Positions 59,990 through 64,000 of a DNA stretch of 64,000 bases are shown here, in pieces. Within the stretch, counting starts at the first letter, position 1; each line of letters starts with the position of its first letter. The stretch comes from Patiria miniata. Taxonomy: Eukaryota > Echinodermata > Asteroidea > Valvatida > Asterinidae. The stretch lies in NCBI RefSeq assembly GCF_015706575.1, contig NW_024037056.1, positions 6,275,176 to 6,339,175 on the forward strand, read 5' to 3'. The position numbers and the translations under genes were made by a program. The notes under the pieces are model-generated. The model had not been told where the DNA came from. It did not search any database and saw nothing but the letters and a program-made list of their open reading frames with translations.

Positions 59990-60154
59990 GGGGGACCCAG
60001 TTAGCGAACCCGGTAGAGGTGCCGACGGGTAAGCCGGCGCCCCTGGTTCGAGTCCTGGCCGCAGCAACTCGGACTGGCTGCAGGGAAACCTGCGGCGGGT
60101 CCGAGTTTTGTATCGCGTGTCTACCCCAACTATATAAAATAAAATAAAATAAAC
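59990..60154 (+). mobile_element. tRNA-derived SINE with tetraloop hairpin and (AAAAT)n tail
   Basis: The tRNA-like head has TTAGCGAACCCGG and the B box GGTTCGAGTCC. Then AACTCGGAC and its complement GTCCGAGTT enclose GCAGG-GAAA-CCTGC, a stem with a GAAA loop. It ends in AAAATAAAATAAAATAAA. Confidence 0.8.
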
Positions 60155-60223
60155 AGAATTTTACTCTTTTGAATTAAAATATATATAAAGTAAAAAGAAG
60201 TAAAAGGACCATTTGATACATCG

Positions 60224-60296
60224 GTGGGAATCGAACCCACAACCATTCGGTTGAGCGCTAGAGTGCCTTCCACTAGGCCATTGCGCTCTTCCTGCT
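60224..60296 (-). tRNA. tRNA-like sequence (probable SINE head)
   Basis: On the minus strand: GCGCAATGGCCTAGTGGAAG (A box) and TTGTGGGTTCGATTCCCACC (perfect T arm and B box). The anticodon stem is irregular, so a working tRNA is doubtful. Confidence 0.5.
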
Positions 60297-61280
60297 AATA
60301 ATGTTTGGATTTAAAATATAAAGGTTTCGATGAATTACGCAATCAAAAAAAAAAATAAAGTCAGAACCAGTCTATATCAGACAGGTTCCGACTTTTTAAC
60401 TAAGTCTGCGCGCATGCGCTCTTCTTAGCAAAGTTATTTGACGGCTAAGTCAGCGCGCAACGGCATGGCAACTACATTAATAAATACTTTTTGTTGGTTA
60501 AACAAAAATAGAATTGTCTCAGACGCAAAAAAAAAGCACATCAGTAGATCAGAGTTATTTTCTCAAATACATTACACGTGTGTACAAATTTATTCACATA
60601 AAATTGACGGAAATGTTATAAAACGAGAAATTGAAAGTAATTAGCTTCCGGAATCCACCAAATGTTCACACACAAAATAGAAAGTTTTCAGTAATAACTT
60701 TTGCTCACAAAAATTAAAGTTTTGGCCAAGATGCGCTTAAAGTTTGCTGCGAGTCGTCTTTGCAATATTTGCCATGCACTCCGTAAGTGTTGAATCAAAG
60801 GGAAAAAGTTTTAAATGGCCAAAATTTGGGCTTAATGCCACAACCACGGCGTTCTATTATAATTCACCTGACGGAAAACGGAAACATTTTGCATGACATT
60901 AAACATATTACTTTATGTTGTCGTTCCCAAAGAAATTAAAATTGGTCTTCCCATTCACTTTAAAAACACTGATTTTGTTTTCAAACGGAATGTATGTTCT
61001 ATTTCAAGGAAGATGTACTACTTTTTTGTATCTTGGAAGTCGGAAAATTAGAGCTTTTCCTTTTTGTATTTTTGGCGCCACTGATGCCCCAAAAGATCGG
61101 GCTGCCCTAATTATTTTCGGGCCGCAGATAATTTGGAAAGTTATCTTTTTGTAATAACTAAACGTGAAAGGATTTTCCTGTTCGAAAATTACTTAACCCT
61201 TGTATTGCTAGAGAGATAGCAACTAAAAAGAATGTTTGGTTGTATTAAACACAAATAGTAGAAAGCAACTTTCAATAAAT

Positions 61281-62368
61281 TGGAAGGGACCGTGCGATAG
61301 AAATGTTGTTTTGAATATAATCCATGCACTTTCTTTAGTTGTGAATTGCATTTTCATTTCTCAAAGTGTTTCAGACCTTTTCGGTTTAATTGCTCATGAG
61401 CAAAACACGGATTAAATCTCAGGCATAACTTGTATTTAATAGGCCGACAGGACGTTTCTATGCACAATCCACATCGAATATTGCTTTAATTTTTTTGGTT
61501 TTCTGCTGTGATAAGTTGCTTTGGGGGTATTTCTCTGATGAACAGAAAGTCTGTATGGGCTAACAATATGCACAGATATTTCGGTAAGTTACACTTTTGA
61601 GTTTATAATTTTGACGAAAATGCTGAAAGTGTGGTGCTTGCCTACAAGTGACTTAAAGCAACAGCGCCCTCGGTTGACAGAAATAGCGTTACTTGTAGCA
61701 GTTATTTTTTTAAATATAAATTCAGGAAGCTTGGCTTTTAAATAATTTGAACCAAAAACGGGTGATACACAATTTGTATGCTACAGGGCGAGTCCAAACA
61801 AACAAAAAAGTTTAAGTTTTGAAATTTGTAAACCTTGTAAGAACGACATATGTGAACCTTTTTTACTTCGGTACCCAATTTACGTTTTTGTCCACGAGGC
61901 ATCAGAATCTTGCATAAGAGCGGAAACGGTACAATTATAAAAGGCATTTTTACATGTAGGCCTATAGACAACACAGATTAAAAACTGACTGAACCTTAGC
62001 TCAAGCTATAATTTTTTTCGGTCTCACTTATGATGTTTATGCAAACTTATCTGGGCTATACTATAGTTACTGTACGTGCTTCATTGTTCACACAATTGGC
62101 AAACCCGCAAGGCATTTCACAGCTCTAGACCTCATGGAAAGAACGGCGCCGGCGGCCGGGACACATGTTGTGCTCTTATGCAATTTTTAGACGCCTCGTG
62201 GACAAAAACGGAAATCGGGTACCGCAGTAAAAAGGCTCACAAAAGACAAACGGTAAAATGCGACTAACTTCAGTTTTTCACACGAAGTTACTATTAAACG
62301 GATACCTCATTCTTACAAGGTTTAAATCCCAATGTTTGATCTCTAAAATCTATCGCATGGTCCCTTTA
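61281..62368. mobile_element. 1.1 kb element with GGGACC ends and inner inverted repeat
   Basis: AAGGGACCGTGCGATAGA at the left mirrors TCTATCGCATGGTCCCTTT at the right. Inside, 61848-61925 (CGGTACCCAATTTACGTTTT TGTCCACGAGGC) is mirrored at 62160-62245. Confidence 0.85.
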
Positions 62369-62369
62369 A

Positions 62370-63139
62370 TATTTATTCCACTTCTTTTTTTAATATATCG
62401 TATAATTTAATCCAAAAATCTCTAATAATCCACATGCACATAATTTACATAAAGCAATGGCTCATGAGCTGAATATATACATATATGTACCTTTCACCAA
62501 TATATAAATAATGTGCATGTTTAATGCGCATAATTCTGTCAAAATATTGCTAACGCATTACTACGCTTCAGGAAATTCTTGGGACATTATGCTTTCTTTT
62601 TTAGAGGATTTCATCAGTTCCTGTTCAGACTATCCCATGCATTTGTTTTGTAATAAAATGAAATTTGATGACAACTCATACAGAATGCCGCTTACTTATT
62701 TACAACAGATATATGAATTTGTAACAAAAATGGTACCAGTTCAGCCTCTTACAAATTAATAGAATCCCTATGAAAACTGATTTTCTTTCATTATCTTTAA
62801 GTAAACTTGAATCCTCGATCCTGATTGGTTGATCTATGGCAACAAGCCATGCTACATATAACCATGTAGCACGGCCACGGTCTTTACCGCGCTCCGCGTG
62901 TTGCGCTATTCCAAGATGCGCGCGCCATACAACCAAACACGTGTAACAGGATAACCGCTTAAAAGTTAGAGTACAGCGTGCGTGTTTAAACTTTTTAGTG
63001 GGTCAAGTTTGCTTGAAGATAAATTTGTTATCGCGCTCGGCCTCGTGGTATGTGGGGCACAGACGTACTACATTATTCCGTGTTCCAATCGTACGAAAGC
63101 CCATTAGCGCCACTGCAAGTATATATGTTACAGATTGTG
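62370..63139. other. Nothing recognised
   Basis: AT-rich, no exon or clear repeat end. Confidence 0.5.
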
Positions 63140-63490
63140 TAATTCGTTATTACGGATTATACAACACCTGAATAAATCCCCGTCATCTGATTGGTGAATT
63201 GTAGATCACGTGACATAGTATTATTCGGTATAATGCACGGTGCAACCATGCGTTATACCCATGCGTTATACCGTTTCACTTTGCGCTTGTTCCAAGATGC
63301 GGTATTTGCGTGCAAAATGCATGCTGGTGTGCGCGTTCAGCGTAGCGCGTATTGTTCCAAAGAGCCAGCGCTACAGCGTTGGGTTCAAACATTTTCGTGA
63401 AGGGGTAGTTCAACATCTTTAAAATCAAAATAAATTGTAGTTTATAATTTACCAATCAAATGACGAGAATGTATTCAGGTGTTGTATAAA
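63140..63490. mobile_element. Inverted-repeat element whose end matches the satellite
   Basis: TAATTCGTTATTACGGATTA T at its left end is the satellite unit. ACAACACCTGAATA and GTCATCTGATTGGT are mirrored at 63447-63490 (ACCAATCAAATGAC, TATTCAGGTGTTGT). Confidence 0.85.
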
Positions 63491-63492
63491 AC

Positions 63493-63651
63493 AAATAACG
63501 AATGTTTTACGTTCGTGCGATGGAAAGAATAATTTCATTCGGTGACAGATTGAATGTTCTATTCCACTCGGCTTCGCCTCGTGGAATAGAACATTCAATC
63601 TGTCACCTCATGAAATTATTCTTACCATCGCACTCACAAACATTCGTTATT
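63493..63651. repeat. Long hairpin beside the satellite
   Basis: AAATAACGAATGTT and GACAGATTGAATGTTCTATT at the left are mirrored by AATAGAACATTCAATCTGTC and AACATTCGTTATTT... form at the right; loop CTCGGCTTCGCCTCG. Confidence 0.92.
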
Positions 63652-63659
63652 TGTATATT

Positions 63660-64000
63660 ATTAATTCGTTATTACGGATTACTAATTCGTTATAACGGAT
63701 TATTTAATTCGTTATAACGGATTATTAATTCGTTATTACGGATTATTAATTCGTTATTACGGATTATTAATTCGTTATTACGGATTATTAATTCGTTATT
63801 ACGGATTATTTAATTCGTTATTACGGATTACTAATTCGTTATAACGGATTATTTAATTCGTTATTACGGATTATTAATTCGTTATTACGGATTATTAATT
63901 CGTTATTACGGATTATTAATTCGTTATTACGGATTATTTAATTCGTTATTACGGATTATTTAATTCGTTATTACGGATTATTAATTCGTTATTACGAATT
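63660..64000 (+). repeat. 21-23 bp satellite, runs off the window end
   Basis: About 15 units of TTCGTTATTACGGATTATTA A, some with one or two extra T, some with GTTATAACG in place of GTTATTACG. The array is cut by the window end. Confidence 0.97.

Noticed and set aside
63660..64000. Telomere or CRISPR array
   Set aside because: Units are contiguous with no spacers, and the unit is not a telomere repeat.

Overview
This window looks like nuclear DNA of an animal. Its genes are split by GT-AG introns, and the space between them is filled with short inverted-repeat transposons, tRNA-derived elements and one long LINE. The gene set is a neuropeptide GPCR, an HS1BP3 homologue, a pinocchio homologue, a NOL4-like gene and N-acetylneuraminate lyase. 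Together with the repeats this fits an invertebrate deuterostome such as an echinoderm; that taxonomic guess rests on general impression only. There is no operon, phage, plasmid or CRISPR content.

Layout. 1-9808: repeat-rich, no convincing exon. 9809-12067 (+): two-exon class A GPCR. 12068-27741: repeats, with no exon I could support. 27742-29501 (+): the last two coding exons of HS1BP3; upstream PX-domain exons were not found. 31725-32341 (-): the last two coding exons of a pinocchio homologue, tail to tail with HS1BP3. 34855-38509 (+): three exons of a NOL4-like module with an integrase-type HHCC zinc site. 40399-56672 (+): eleven exons of N-acetylneuraminate lyase (315 codons), all joined in consistent phase. 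The NOL4-like exons run in phase 0 straight into the lyase exons, so the two may form one 630-residue chimera, or the lyase may start at the ATG that ends the third NOL4-like exon. An L2/CR1-type LINE of about 3.6 kb lies in the lyase intron at 49492-54593. The lyase stop codon lies inside the first copy of an 81-86 bp minisatellite running to about 57495. 58250-64000: SINE-like elements, inverted-repeat transposons and a 21-22 bp satellite that runs off the window end.

Most unusual signal. One dispersed repeat family carries a short word (for example GTCTCCAC, GAGGAC, GGGAGACA, GTGTGGAC or GTTCCC) several times on both strands. The word is constant inside a locus but differs between loci whose surrounding sequence is alike. 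Two copies share the same end sequences (3135-3795 and 41364-42137) yet carry different words.

Other repeat groups: TTAA-flanked elements of two kinds, hAT-like elements with 7-8 bp duplications, CAGGGTGAGT-ended palindromes, TAAGGCC-ended elements, a pogo-like element nested in a 1.5 kb inverted repeat, and a tRNA-containing foldback insert with a perfect 14 bp target duplication.
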